Positions 1-6,892 of a stretch of 7,740 bases of DNA are shown piece by piece. A program made the translations under genes and the position numbers. Below the pieces are notes generated by a model. It was given only the letters and a program-made list of their open reading frames with translations. It searched no databases and was not told the DNA's origin. How positions within the stretch are numbered: position 1 is the first letter of the stretch; every line of letters begins with the position of its first letter. Source of the stretch: an uncultured Caulobacterales bacterium (GTDB lineage Bacteria > Pseudomonadota > Alphaproteobacteria > Caulobacterales > Maricaulaceae); assembly GCA_938007945.1 (NCBI GenBank), contig CALLME010000269.1, positions 1 through 7,740 on the forward strand, read 5' to 3'.

Positions 1-1346
1 CGTCCGCGCGGGATAATTGTCGCTTTGTGGATTGGCAAGCTACCTGGCATATTGAGGCCGACAATCGCGTGACCCGCTTCGTGATAAGCTGTCATTTGTT
101 TTTCTTCCTCGGTCATAGCAAGCGTACGCCGTTCCGCGCCCATCATGACTTTGTCACGCGCGTCTTCGAACTCACGCATGGTAATCTTAAGCTTATTACG
201 ACGTGCCGCAAGAAGGGCTGCTTCGTTAGCAAGGTTGGCAAGGTCCGCACCAGAGAATCCTGGCGTCCCGCGCGCGATGTATTTTACGTCAACCGCGGAC
301 CCGATGGGCTTACCTTTAAGGTGGACTTCGAGAATTTTCTCGCGGCCCGCAATATCGGGATATGGCACTTCGATTTGTCGGTCAAAACGACCCGGGCGCA
401 GCAGCGCTTTGTCGAGCACGTCAGGACGGTTCGTCGCCGCGATGATAATTACGCCTTCTTTGCCGTCAAAACCGTCCATCTCTACAAGAAGTTGGTTGAG
501 CGTCTGCTCGCGCTCTTCGTGCCCGCCTGATGTGCCGACACCACGGTGGCGACCCACGGCGTCAATCTCGTCGATAAAGATAATACACGGCGCATTTTTG
601 CGCGCATCCGCAAACATGTCACGTACACGCGACGCGCCGACACCGACAAACATTTCCACAAAGTCAGAGCCTGAAATTGTGAAGAACGGGACACCCGCTT
701 CACCCGCTACCGCGCGGGCGAGAAGTGTTTTACCTGTCCCTGGAGGACCCACGAGGAGCGCACCTGTTGGAATTTTCGCGCCAAGACGCGTAAAACGCGT
801 GCTATCTTGGAGAAACTCGACGACTTCTTTTAAGTCTTCTTTCGCCGCTTCTACGCCCGCGACATCGTCAAATGTGACTTTACCCGACATTTCAGTCAGT
901 AGCTTGGCTTTAGACTTCCCAAAGCTCATCGCGCCGCCGCGTCCGCCGCCTTGCATAGAGCGCATGAAGAAAATCGCGATACCGACAAACAGAATAAGTG
1001 GAATGAGTGAGAACAGCAAACTCATCAGCGCGCTCTGCTGCTTGACAGGTTCATAATCAAGATTGACGCCTGACTCCATCAAAATGGCTTGCGTCTCACC
1101 CGCTGCATAGGGCGAAGAGTTTGTTTGGAACGGTGTGCCGTCCGCGCGCTCTCCCGTCACAAGACCTGTGGACACATCAACATTGGCGCGCTGAATATCG
1201 CCCGATTGTGCTGCTGCAATCATGTCACTAAAGCCAAGCTCATTGGCGGGCTTATTGTTCATAGAGTTTTGCGTCATTGTCATCATCACAAGAAACATGG
1301 TGATAACAACGGCCCACATCACATAATTACGTGTCTTCGGATTCAT
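1..1346 (-). CDS. ftsH: FtsH, membrane-anchored ATP-dependent zinc metalloprotease (3' part outside window)
   Basis: FtsH is a hexameric inner-membrane AAA+ protease that unfolds and degrades misfolded or regulatory proteins on the cytoplasmic side. The window shows the first 448 codons; the frame is open to base 1 and the C-terminal part of the protease domain is missing. Visible parts in order: first membrane helix at about residues 8-23, a periplasmic domain to about 105, second membrane helix at 108-128 followed by a Gly-rich stretch, Walker A GPPGTGKT at 200-207, pore motif MFVG at 232-235, Walker B with Asp259-Glu260, second region of homology RPGRFDR at 317-323 with the arginine fingers, and the zinc site HEAGH at 422-426. 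Spacing of these motifs matches E. coli FtsH closely. The ATG start gives a correctly placed first membrane helix and has a Shine-Dalgarno sequence. It is downstream of tilS, separated by 95 bases, the usual alphaproteobacterial arrangement. No key residue is missing. Confidence 0.98.
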   Translation of the reverse strand, partial: MNPKTRNYVMWAVVITMFLVMMTMTQNSMNNKPANELGFSDMIAAAQSGDIQRANVDVSTGLVTGERADGTPFQTNSSPYAAGETQAILMESGVNLDYEPVKQQSALMSLLFSLIPLILFVGIAIFFMRSMQGGGRGGAMSFGKSKAKLLTEMSGKVTFDDVAGVEAAKEDLKEVVEFLQDSTRFTRLGAKIPTGALLVGPPGTGKTLLARAVAGEAGVPFFTISGSDFVEMFVGVGASRVRDMFADARKNAPCIIFIDEIDAVGRHRGVGTSGGHEEREQTLNQLLVEMDGFDGKEGVIIIAATNRPDVLDKALLRPGRFDRQIEVPYPDIAGREKILEVHLKGKPIGSAVDVKYIARGTPGFSGADLANLANEAALLAARRNKLKITMREFEDARDKVMMGAERRTLAMTEEEKQMTAYHEAGHAIVGLNMPGSLPIHKATIIPRG

Positions 1347-1354
1347 GTCTGTTT

Positions 1355-1359
1355 TCCTT
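1355..1359 (-). promoter_or_regulatory. ribosome binding site of ftsH
   Basis: The minus strand reads AAGGA eight bases before the ftsH ATG at 1346. It supports this start over the downstream in-frame ATG codons, which would cut into the first membrane helix. Confidence 0.6.
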
Positions 1360-1416
1360 CGCGAGGTGACCAATGAGTCATTAGCGTGCTTTCTTACTAT
1401 AGATAGGACGCCTGAG

Positions 1417-1431
1417 CCCTTTGGGAAAGGG
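1417..1431 (-). other. small inverted repeat in the tilS-ftsH gap
   Basis: The 95-base gap 1347-1441 contains a perfect 6-base inverted repeat with a 3-base loop (arms 1417-1422 and 1426-1431), beginning about ten bases after the tilS stop on the minus strand. Neither strand has a T-run after it, so it does not look like a normal intrinsic terminator. It could be a weak pause or processing hairpin, or chance. An AT-rich stretch at about 1391-1405 could hold the -10 region of an ftsH promoter, but I see no convincing -35 box. FtsH is heat-shock controlled in several bacteria; no clear sigma-32-type promoter was recognised here. Confidence 0.25.
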
Positions 1432-1441
1432 GCGGATTGTC

Positions 1442-2707
1442 CTATTTTACATACGTTGCAACTTTGTCATTCGGTTCAGCGAATTTCATCCCAAAAGCAC
1501 AGTATAAACGCTGCAAAATAGCGGGTCTCACCGATGCAAGACGCGCGCCGTTTCGGTCATATGGGCCGATTGCGATGACTTTTCCATCACGCGTCCAGAG
1601 CGGCAAGGTCGCGCGCGATTTTAACGGGCAGGTTTTGATGCGCTTGCGCAGAGCTTGCGGCGCGTCTATCCACTGCTCACCTGTCGGGCTAAGCGCGCCC
1701 TCGCCCGAGATCCAAAAACGACCATCCCAGAGCGTCGTGCCGTCAAAAGCGTAAGGGGCCAATGCCGTCACATCTCCCCTGCCCGTCGCGATAACGGGGT
1801 CACGCGCCAGCATAAACCCGCCTTTATAAGGCGAGAGCAAAGCCCCGCCCAAACTCGCGCCGTTAAAGTCTTTGGTTTGGCTTGCGCGTTTTAATCTCAA
1901 CAGCGCGTCTCGGCGCGGGCTGTCATTAGACCCACTCACGGCTCTGATGAGTGGCCCCAACAGCGCCGTCGGCGGGCAAGATAAGAAAAAGAGATTGCCA
2001 AATTCATCGCCTCGGATTTGCGTTTTCAGAATGCCCGCAAGCCTTGCACGTTCCATCTCTCTCCCAATTTGCAATTCAGATGAGAGTTGCAACATATCCT
2101 CGCGATGGGTTGGATTTTGCAAGAGCGTTTGCCGCGCTCTCACCCGCTCGAAATCTACGTTTTTATTGGACGGATCATCGACATAGGGCAATTTATGCGC
2201 TGTGAGATAGTCACGGATAGCCTCTCGTGAAATACCGAGCATCGGACGACACAGCGTCAGCCCCGCAAGTTCTGGCCAAATCGGTGCAGGCGTGAGTGCC
2301 TGCATTCCTGCCGCGCCGCGCCACCCTTGACCAGATTGCACACGCATCAGCGTCGTCTCAGCTTGGTCGTCTTGCGTATGACCTGTCAGAAGGTATGTCA
2401 CGCCGTGGCGACGGCACGCCTCCCCCAAAAGTCCGTATCGAGCTTTGCGGGCTTTGGCTTGCAGGCCTGTCGTCATAGGCGGTGGTGACCAAGTGAGGAT
2501 GTCTGCGGTTAAGCCTAGCCCTGTCGCAAAATCATACGTCGCCAATGCGTCTTTATCTGAGCCATGTCGCAAACCGTGATCAACAATTAAAATTAGCGGA
2601 TGACGATCTCTCAATCGGTGCACTAAAGCCGTGCTGTCACCTCCGCCGGAAAAGGCGATGGCAAAGCGTTCCTGCGGAATTGCATCTGATTTCATAGCGA
2701 GCGTCAT
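1442..2707 (-). CDS. tilS: tRNA(Ile)-lysidine synthase TilS
   Basis: TilS uses ATP and lysine to convert C34 of the CAU-anticodon tRNA-Ile2 to lysidine, so that it is charged with isoleucine and reads AUA instead of AUG. The 421-residue product has the N-type ATP pyrophosphatase P-loop SGGGDS at 20-25, VDHGLR at 42-47, the [10 protein letters not shown] motif at 109-118 that is typical of TilS, and VDDPSN with following arginines at 176-191. Length fits the family (about 430). The part after about residue 210 is poorly conserved, as expected for the tRNA-binding C-terminal region. The start is uncertain between ATG at 2707 and ATG at 2695 (four residues shorter); neither has a clear Shine-Dalgarno sequence, and both keep the whole ATPase domain. 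The gene ends in TAG. It follows cpoB after 52 bases with no terminator visible between them, so it is probably co-transcribed with cpoB. Confidence 0.96.
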   Translation of the reverse strand: MTLAMKSDAIPQERFAIAFSGGGDSTALVHRLRDRHPLILIVDHGLRHGSDKDALATYDFATGLGLTADILTWSPPPMTTGLQAKARKARYGLLGEACRRHGVTYLLTGHTQDDQAETTLMRVQSGQGWRGAAGMQALTPAPIWPELAGLTLCRPMLGISREAIRDYLTAHKLPYVDDPSNKNVDFERVRARQTLLQNPTHREDMLQLSSELQIGREMERARLAGILKTQIRGDEFGNLFFLSCPPTALLGPLIRAVSGSNDSPRRDALLRLKRASQTKDFNGASLGGALLSPYKGGFMLARDPVIATGRGDVTALAPYAFDGTTLWDGRFWISGEGALSPTGEQWIDAPQALRKRIKTCPLKSRATLPLWTRDGKVIAIGPYDRNGARLASVRPAILQRLYCAFGMKFAEPNDKVATYVK

Positions 2708-2759
2708 AGCTGACTATACCGCGCGAAAGTAGCAGGCCAAGCCGCCAGATACTAAGACA

Positions 2760-3671
2760 TTAGCAGCCTGTCCGCGCGCTCTCAATACGGGCAAGCTCAC
2801 GCACTTCAGAACTCGCATTGGGGAATTGGGCCGTCAAACTGCCAAGGGCATTACAGGCTTCGGTTTTCTTACCAAGTTCGCGCATTGTCGTCGCGAGACC
2901 GACCATAGCTTTGGGCGCAAGCTGTCCTTGTGGGTCTTTGCGCATGGAACTGATATAAGCGTCCGCTGCGTCGGCATATCCGCCACGTACGAAATAGCTT
3001 TCACCGAGCCAATAGCTGACTTCGCCTGAATTTGGAGCGTTGGGGTTGATTTCCAAATACTGCTTAAACGCCGTCTGCGCGCCAAGGAAGTCACCTTCTG
3101 AAAGCTTCGTTTGACCCAATTGCGGCAATTCATCGACATTGGTCTGCGCGTTATAGCCTTGCGCTGCGATGACTTGTTCACCGAAAGACGGCGCGGGCGA
3201 AACGGCATTAGGCTGCGCCGTTGTTGTGGACGGTGCTGGCGCAAAATAAGGATCGCCTGTCACAGTCGTCGAGTAAGGTGAGCTGTAGCTCTGCGTCGGC
3301 GCAGGCTGACGCGCAACACGGTCAGCCTCATCCAAATGGGTTTGCATACGCGACGCCAAAGCCGCCAAGCCTTCAAGGCCTGCAATCGTGCCGCCCATGC
3401 CTTGGATTTCAGCGCGAAGTTGGTCGCGTTCAAAGCGGAGGCGCTCAACCTCACCTGTCAACGTCCGCATATTTTCTTCAAGCGCGTCCATGCGCTGCAT
3501 CAAACGCTCTGCCGCAGGATCGCCCGTCAGCATACGGCTCTCAAGACGCTCAATTCGTTCCATCATAAGTTGGTCTTGGGCGACCATTTCTTTTTTGCTC
3601 TGCGCGGCAGCAGGCAAGGCTGTGGCGACAAAGAGCAAAACACACAGGCTCATGCGAAAGATAACAGACAT
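2760..3671 (-). CDS. cpoB: CpoB (YbgF), Tol-Pal associated periplasmic coiled-coil/TPR protein
   Basis: CpoB is a periplasmic protein that binds TolA and, in E. coli, links Tol-Pal driven outer-membrane constriction to PBP1B-dependent peptidoglycan synthesis at the septum. The 303-residue product has a signal peptide (hydrophobic core about 8-19, likely cleavage after Ala23 in PAAA-Q), an amphipathic coiled-coil segment rich in Glu, Arg, Leu and Met at about 26-120, a Pro/Ser/Thr-rich linker at about 122-163, and C-terminal TPR repeats at about 180-290, including the typical SYWLGESYF helix at 219-227. Two cysteines, Cys273 and the final residue Cys303, could form a disulfide in the periplasm (inference). 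The ATG is supported by a GGAG sequence five bases upstream; the alternative Met7 lacks one and would shorten the signal peptide. The gene is separated from pal by 190 bases that contain a terminator, so it probably has its own promoter. Confidence 0.94.
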   Translation of the reverse strand: MSVIFRMSLCVLLFVATALPAAAQSKKEMVAQDQLMMERIERLESRMLTGDPAAERLMQRMDALEENMRTLTGEVERLRFERDQLRAEIQGMGGTIAGLEGLAALASRMQTHLDEADRVARQPAPTQSYSSPYSTTVTGDPYFAPAPSTTTAQPNAVSPAPSFGEQVIAAQGYNAQTNVDELPQLGQTKLSEGDFLGAQTAFKQYLEINPNAPNSGEVSYWLGESYFVRGGYADAADAYISSMRKDPQGQLAPKAMVGLATTMRELGKKTEACNALGSLTAQFPNASSEVRELARIESARTGC

Positions 3672-3675
3672 AATG

Positions 3676-3680
3676 ACTCC
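3676..3680 (-). promoter_or_regulatory. ribosome binding site of cpoB
   Basis: The minus strand reads GGAGT here, leaving a normal five-base gap from GGAG to the ATG at 3671. It decides the start in favour of Met1 over Met7. It overlaps a GACTC/GAGTC sequence, which is the target form of CcrM-type methylases (GANTC); this may be chance. Confidence 0.65.
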
Positions 3681-3750
3681 AAATCAGGTCGAACGCTTAT
3701 ATGGCCGCATAATAACGGCGAGAGTTAGTCGAAAGGTAAATTTATGCAGA

Positions 3751-3774
3751 GAAATAGCAGGTCTGACGTGACAA
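3751..3774 (-). promoter_or_regulatory. candidate cpoB promoter (weak)
   Basis: Read on the minus strand, TTGTCA (3769-3774) is followed 12 bases later by TATTTC (3751-3756), preceded by GC. This resembles the alphaproteobacterial housekeeping pattern TTGACG...GCTANAWC, but the spacing is slightly short and one core base of the -10 element differs. It lies between the pal terminator and cpoB, where a promoter would be needed. The start site would fall near 3744, giving a leader of about 70 bases. This is a prediction by eye only. Confidence 0.3.
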
Positions 3775-3809
3775 TTTCGTCATGAAGGAAACACACTATA
3801 CCCCACATG

Positions 3810-3839
3810 AAAACGCCGCAAACGATGAGGTCTGCGGCG
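3810..3839 (-). terminator. rho-independent terminator after pal
   Basis: On the minus strand a 10-base-pair stem (3830-3839 with 3814-3823, one G-U pair, mostly G+C) closes a 6-base loop and is followed by four T residues (3813-3810). It starts 22 bases after the pal stop codon. The opposite side of the stem is flanked by a T-rich run on the plus strand (3845-3854), so the hairpin could stop transcription in both directions. It probably ends most tol-pal transcripts before cpoB. Confidence 0.8.
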
Positions 3840-3861
3840 CATAATTTTTATTTTAGCCTCG

Positions 3862-4440
3862 CTAGCCAACCGCGCCGTTCATCACATTTGTGTGGCCGTT
3901 ACGATTGCGTGCCCAGCCAGACTCTGACGAGCGGCCATCAATCGGGCGTTCTTTACCGTAAGACACCGTCGTGAGACGACGGCTCGCGACACCTTGGCCG
4001 ACGAGAAATGACTTCACACTTTCGGCGCGGCGGGCGCCAAGGGCCAAGTTATATTCACGTGTGCCGCGCTCATCTGCATTACCTTCAATGACGGCGTTTA
4101 CGCTGTCATATTGTTTAAGCCACGCCGCTTGCGCACGCAGGTTATCCATCGCGCTCGGTGTGAGGTTATATTGGTTATAGCCGAAATAGACGCGCGCATC
4201 ACCACCTGCTTGATAAATGAAATCAGCAACGGAGCCAGGCACAGGCAAATTAGGATCAGGCGCTTGCACGACGGTTTGCTGTTGCACGGGGGCCTGCATA
4301 ACTGGCTTTGGCTCAGGCTCTGGTGTGAATATAGGTGCGGCTGCCACAGGTTCTGGTTCTTGCTCAACCACTTCTGGTTTTGAGGCACAAGCCGTCATAA
4401 GTGCAGCGGCGCTCACTAGGAGTATCAAGTTCTTAGTCAT
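3862..4440 (-). CDS. pal: Pal, peptidoglycan-associated outer-membrane lipoprotein
   Basis: Pal is anchored in the outer membrane by a lipid on its N-terminal cysteine and binds the diaminopimelate of peptidoglycan through its OmpA-like domain; TolB competes for it, and TolA-driven cycling concentrates it at the division site. The 192-residue product has a short lipoprotein signal ending in the lipobox Met-Thr-Ala-Cys18, a Pro/Glu/Gln-rich linker at about 21-67, and an OmpA-family domain at about 70-185 with GNADERGTREYN at 120-131 and LGARRAES at 134-141. The frame is open upstream to 4509, but the ATG at 4440 is chosen because it puts the lipobox at the normal position and has a good Shine-Dalgarno sequence. 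In the last motif the usual Asn-Arg-Arg is Asn-Arg-Asn (179-181), with His at 183. pal is separated from tolB by 248 bases, an unusually wide gap within the cluster. Confidence 0.97.
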   Translation of the reverse strand: MTKNLILLVSAAALMTACASKPEVVEQEPEPVAAAPIFTPEPEPKPVMQAPVQQQTVVQAPDPNLPVPGSVADFIYQAGGDARVYFGYNQYNLTPSAMDNLRAQAAWLKQYDSVNAVIEGNADERGTREYNLALGARRAESVKSFLVGQGVASRRLTTVSYGKERPIDGRSSESGWARNRNGHTNVMNGAVG

Positions 4441-4446
4441 AGTCGG

Positions 4447-4451
4447 TCCTC
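4447..4451 (-). promoter_or_regulatory. ribosome binding site of pal
   Basis: The minus strand reads GAGGA six bases before the ATG at 4440. This, with the lipobox position, fixes the pal start and argues against a 23-residue N-terminal extension starting at 4509. Confidence 0.75.
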
Positions 4452-4488
4452 TTTTCATCCCCAGGTTGGATGTGTTCTCTCTATAGCC

Positions 4489-4517
4489 AGTAAAGCGATA
4501 AGCGCGCACATATTCAA
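4489..4517 (-). promoter_or_regulatory. candidate pal promoter
   Basis: On the minus strand TTGAAT (4512-4517) and TTTACT (4489-4494) are separated by 17 bases, the preferred spacing for a housekeeping sigma factor. Each box matches the consensus at four or five positions out of six. Transcription would start near 4482, about 40 bases before the pal ATG. The AT-rich sequence directly upstream (4525-4600) would suit an activated or UP-element-assisted promoter. This is a prediction by eye only. Confidence 0.35.
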
Positions 4518-4548
4518 GCGTTTCGCTATTAAATCACCAAAAATTTAC

Positions 4549-4600
4549 GTCATAAGACAAATTTTCTCCAAATCATGACGCAAATCTAATGTCATAAGAC
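4549..4600. repeat. pair of direct repeats GTCATAAGAC upstream of pal
   Basis: The 10-mer GTCATAAGAC occurs at 4549-4558 and again at 4591-4600, exactly 42 bases apart, which is close to four helical turns. Each copy is itself a small inverted repeat (GTC-ATAA-GAC). The first copy is framed by AAATTT on both sides (4541-4546 and 4559-4564), which extends the symmetry apart from a 2-base insertion. Between the copies lies TCATGACG (4573-4580), which shares CGTCAT with the first copy on the other strand. The position, just upstream of the candidate pal promoter, fits an operator, but the binding protein is not known. Confidence 0.5.
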
Positions 4601-4606
4601 GTAATG

Positions 4607-4639
4607 CGCGAAAACGGGCCAAAATAAGGCTAATTCGCG
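4607..4639. other. imperfect hairpin in the tolB-pal gap
   Basis: CGCGAA (4607-4612) is complementary to TTCGCG (4634-4639), and an inner GCC (4618-4620) can pair with GGC (4628-4630) across a 7-base AT loop. There is no T-run directly after it on the minus strand, so it is not a convincing terminator. It could act as an RNA processing site or 3' end stabiliser for the tolQRAB message, or be chance. Confidence 0.2.
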
Positions 4640-4688
4640 TGACGTTCTTAAATTTGGGTGATGTGACATTTCCGCCACGCACACTCTT

Positions 4689-6020
4689 TTATGGCAAAAG
4701 CGGTGACCACGCAGGATCAGAAGCCGAGCCAGGTGTGGGCACGCGGCGCAAATTTGTTCCCGTCAAATCAACAGACCAAATTTCATTTTTACCATTGCGC
4801 CCCCGCGTTTCGCGCGAAAACAGAATAACGCGCCCATTAGGCGACCATGTCGGTCCTTCGTCAAGATAGCTTTCTGTCAGCAGACGTTCGCCCGAGCCGT
4901 CAGGGTTCATCACGCCAATATGAAACTTACCGCCCGTGCTTTTGACAAAGGCAATCTTATCCCCACGCGGGGACCAGACAGGGGCATTATAGCGGCCTTT
5001 GCCAAAACTGATGCGTTTCACATTACTGCCGTCCGACGACATGGTGTAAATCTGCGGCGAGCCACCGCGGTCGCTGTTAAAGACAATGTTGCGTCCGTCA
5101 GGCGCGTAACTTGCCGAGACATCAATCGCGCTATTCGTTGTTAGCTGTGTCGTAGAGCGCGAACGCAAATCCATCGCATAAATATCGCTGTTGCCCCCTT
5201 TGGACAGCGTCAATATCATCGTATTGCCATCAGGCGAAAAACGCGGTGCGAATGTCATACCTGGGAAGCTGCCGAGCAGTTCACGGCGACCCGTTTCAAT
5301 CTCGAGCAAGTAAATCGCGGGCACGATATTCTCATAACTCATATAGGTGATTTTCTGTGTATTTGGTGAAAAGCGCGGTGTGATGACCGTGCTGGGCCCT
5401 GTCAGCAAGAATTGCGGGTTCGCACCGTCTTGGTCCATAATGGCGAGGCGTTTCTTCCGGTCTGTTTTCGGCCCGCTCTCGTCGATAAAAACGATGCGGC
5501 TATCAAAATAACCGCTCTCACCTGTGAGTTGACTGTAGATCGCATCAGACACTTTATGCGCCATACGGCGCCAATTATCAGGCGTCGCGGCAAGGCGCAG
5601 ACCCGAAAGCTGCTCTCCGCCAAAAATATCCCACAGACGGAACTCCACCCGCATGCGGGAGTCAGATTCCATAACAATACGGCCCGACACAAGCGCTTCG
5701 GCCTTAATCACGCGCCAATCGGCAAAGGTCGGCGCGTAGTCGATATTAGACTGCGTTTCGATAAAACTCTTGGGGTCAAGCGAACGGAACAGGCCTGAAC
5801 GTTCCAAGTCAGCGCGCACCACTTCGGCTAAATCCTGCCCGATTTGCTTGCCGCGACTGTCGGTCGACATGAAATTTGGTATCGCAATGGGCGTCGGGTC
5901 AATGTTACCCTTGGTAATATCAATAGAGAGCTGCGCGTGAGCTGTGGTGACAACGCCAGAGGCGAGGCCAAAAGCTAACGCGGCAAAACACATCACAAAA
6001 ATTCTTAAAATTGAAGTCAT
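4689..6020 (-). CDS. tolB: TolB, periplasmic beta-propeller protein of the Tol-Pal system
   Basis: TolB sits in the periplasm, binds Pal in a way that excludes peptidoglycan binding, and is pulled off by TolA. The 443-residue product begins with a signal peptide (hydrophobic core about 7-27, cleavage after Ala29 in AHA-Q), followed by an N-terminal domain at about 30-165 and a C-terminal six-bladed propeller made of WD40-like/PD40 repeats. Repeat cores can be read at about 215-220 (PRFSPN), 259-265 (PRFSPDG), 304-309, 347-353 (PVWSPRG), 390-396 (PTWSPNG) and 436-440 (PAWSP). Length is normal for the family. The ATG at 6020 is preferred, with GGA seven bases upstream; a GTG at 6032 in the same frame would add four residues and cannot be excluded. 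The gene follows tolA after 47 bases with no terminator and is probably in the tolQRA transcript. Confidence 0.97.
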   Translation of the reverse strand: MTSILRIFVMCFAALAFGLASGVVTTAHAQLSIDITKGNIDPTPIAIPNFMSTDSRGKQIGQDLAEVVRADLERSGLFRSLDPKSFIETQSNIDYAPTFADWRVIKAEALVSGRIVMESDSRMRVEFRLWDIFGGEQLSGLRLAATPDNWRRMAHKVSDAIYSQLTGESGYFDSRIVFIDESGPKTDRKKRLAIMDQDGANPQFLLTGPSTVITPRFSPNTQKITYMSYENIVPAIYLLEIETGRRELLGSFPGMTFAPRFSPDGNTMILTLSKGGNSDIYAMDLRSRSTTQLTTNSAIDVSASYAPDGRNIVFNSDRGGSPQIYTMSSDGSNVKRISFGKGRYNAPVWSPRGDKIAFVKSTGGKFHIGVMNPDGSGERLLTESYLDEGPTWSPNGRVILFSRETRGRNGKNEIWSVDLTGTNLRRVPTPGSASDPAWSPLLP

Positions 6021-6067
6021 TAAATGGTCCACATTCTCATAGTTTTTGAGCTATCGATTGAAATTTC

Positions 6068-6892
6068 TTAGGCTCTAGGTCTGAAACTTAGGGTCATATC
6101 TTTCCAACTGCTATAGTTTTCTGCAGGTAGAAAATCATAGGGCTCGCACTTTTTAATCGCTGCTGCGGCGCGTTGCCTTGCGACCGCCGCATAAGGCCCC
6201 CGCCCTGTTTCACCCAATAGGTCGACTTTTTCGACATATCCATCAGGCAAAAGACGAATTCGGAATTGTACGACAAGTGTTTCAGGGTCCACCGCGTCAC
6301 GGCTTTCGCGCCAACAGCGCATCATTTCTGTTTGTAATTTATCGAGCAGGCTGACGGATAAACCCGTGCCCTCGCCGCTGGCTGTGCGCGAAATATCAGC
6401 ATATTCATAGACCGTCTTCTCGGACTCCAGTGCAACTTGCTGGTTCTTCTCAGGCGCCGCGTCACGCGTACGGTTCACAATATCGGACAGCGCGTCCAAA
6501 TCAAACACGGGCTTTTCGGGCGGTGTCGGCTCTTCTTCTTTGGGCTTTTCTGGCGCGGGTTCTTCAGCATCTACGACTTTTTCAGGCTCTGGCTCGGGCT
6601 CTGGTGGCTGTTCTGTGGCGTCCTCTTGACGTTTTTCGACGACATCCGACTCGACTTCGGCATTTTCCATCGGCGTTTGCAGTTGCATCGGCTCTTCTGG
6701 TTCTGGTGCAGGCTCTTCTGGCTTAGGTTTTTTTATCGCGGCTCGAATGTTGGTAAACTCGGAAATCGTCAGGATTTCCACGGCGACAACTTCGCCTTCA
6801 TCGAGTGTCGGTATTGAGCGCCCGAACATAAATATCCCGCCCGCAAGGACAAGGCCATGAGCCATGAGGGATATCGGCAATCCAAAGCGCAT
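6068..6892 (-). CDS. tolA: TolA, inner-membrane to periplasm energy transducer
   Basis: TolA is anchored in the inner membrane by one helix, coupled there to the TolQ-TolR motor, and reaches across the periplasm to TolB, Pal and CpoB. In the 274-residue product the membrane helix covers about residues 6-24 and contains the Ser8-x3-His12 motif used by TolA/TonB proteins to contact the motor. Residues about 54-130 form a linker very rich in Pro and Glu, with some Lys. A C-terminal TonB/TolA-like domain covers about 176-274, with CWRES at 193-197 and KKCEPYDF at 247-254; Cys193 and Cys249 are likely disulfide partners, as in E. coli TolA domain III. The protein is shorter than E. coli TolA (421), whose middle domain is a long Ala/Lys/Glu helix; here it is short and probably extended. 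The ATG overlaps the tolR stop by one base (TAATG), so translation is likely coupled; no separate Shine-Dalgarno sequence is seen. Confidence 0.93.
   Translation of the reverse strand: MRFGLPISLMAHGLVLAGGIFMFGRSIPTLDEGEVVAVEILTISEFTNIRAAIKKPKPEEPAPEPEEPMQLQTPMENAEVESDVVEKRQEDATEQPPEPEPEPEKVVDAEEPAPEKPKEEEPTPPEKPVFDLDALSDIVNRTRDAAPEKNQQVALESEKTVYEYADISRTASGEGTGLSVSLLDKLQTEMMRCWRESRDAVDPETLVVQFRIRLLPDGYVEKVDLLGETGRGPYAAVARQRAAAAIKKCEPYDFLPAENYSSWKDMTLSFRPRA

Noticed and set aside
145..1056. A 303-codon open frame on the plus strand opposite ftsH.
   Set aside because: It is the reverse shadow of the clearly conserved FtsH AAA+ domain, is Ser/Arg/Pro-rich with no domain logic, and has no ribosome binding site.
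3704..3719. A small GCCG/CGGC hairpin in the cpoB leader as a regulatory RNA element.
   Set aside because: Only four base pairs with an 8-base AT loop; too weak to separate from chance.
4441..4509. An N-terminal extension of Pal starting at the ATG at 4509.
   Set aside because: It would put 23 polar residues before the lipoprotein signal and bury it; the ATG at 4440 has a good GAGGA site and places the lipobox Cys at position 18.
6021..6032. A GTG start for tolB at 6032.
   Set aside because: It is possible, but the ATG at 6020 has a better-spaced GGA and a complete signal peptide; only four residues differ.
6437..6817. Plus-strand open frames opposite tolA (6430-6726 and 6437-6817) with Leu/Phe-rich, membrane-like products.
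   Set aside because: They result from reading the Pro/Glu-rich tolA linker backwards; the low-complexity composition alone explains their length and hydrophobicity.
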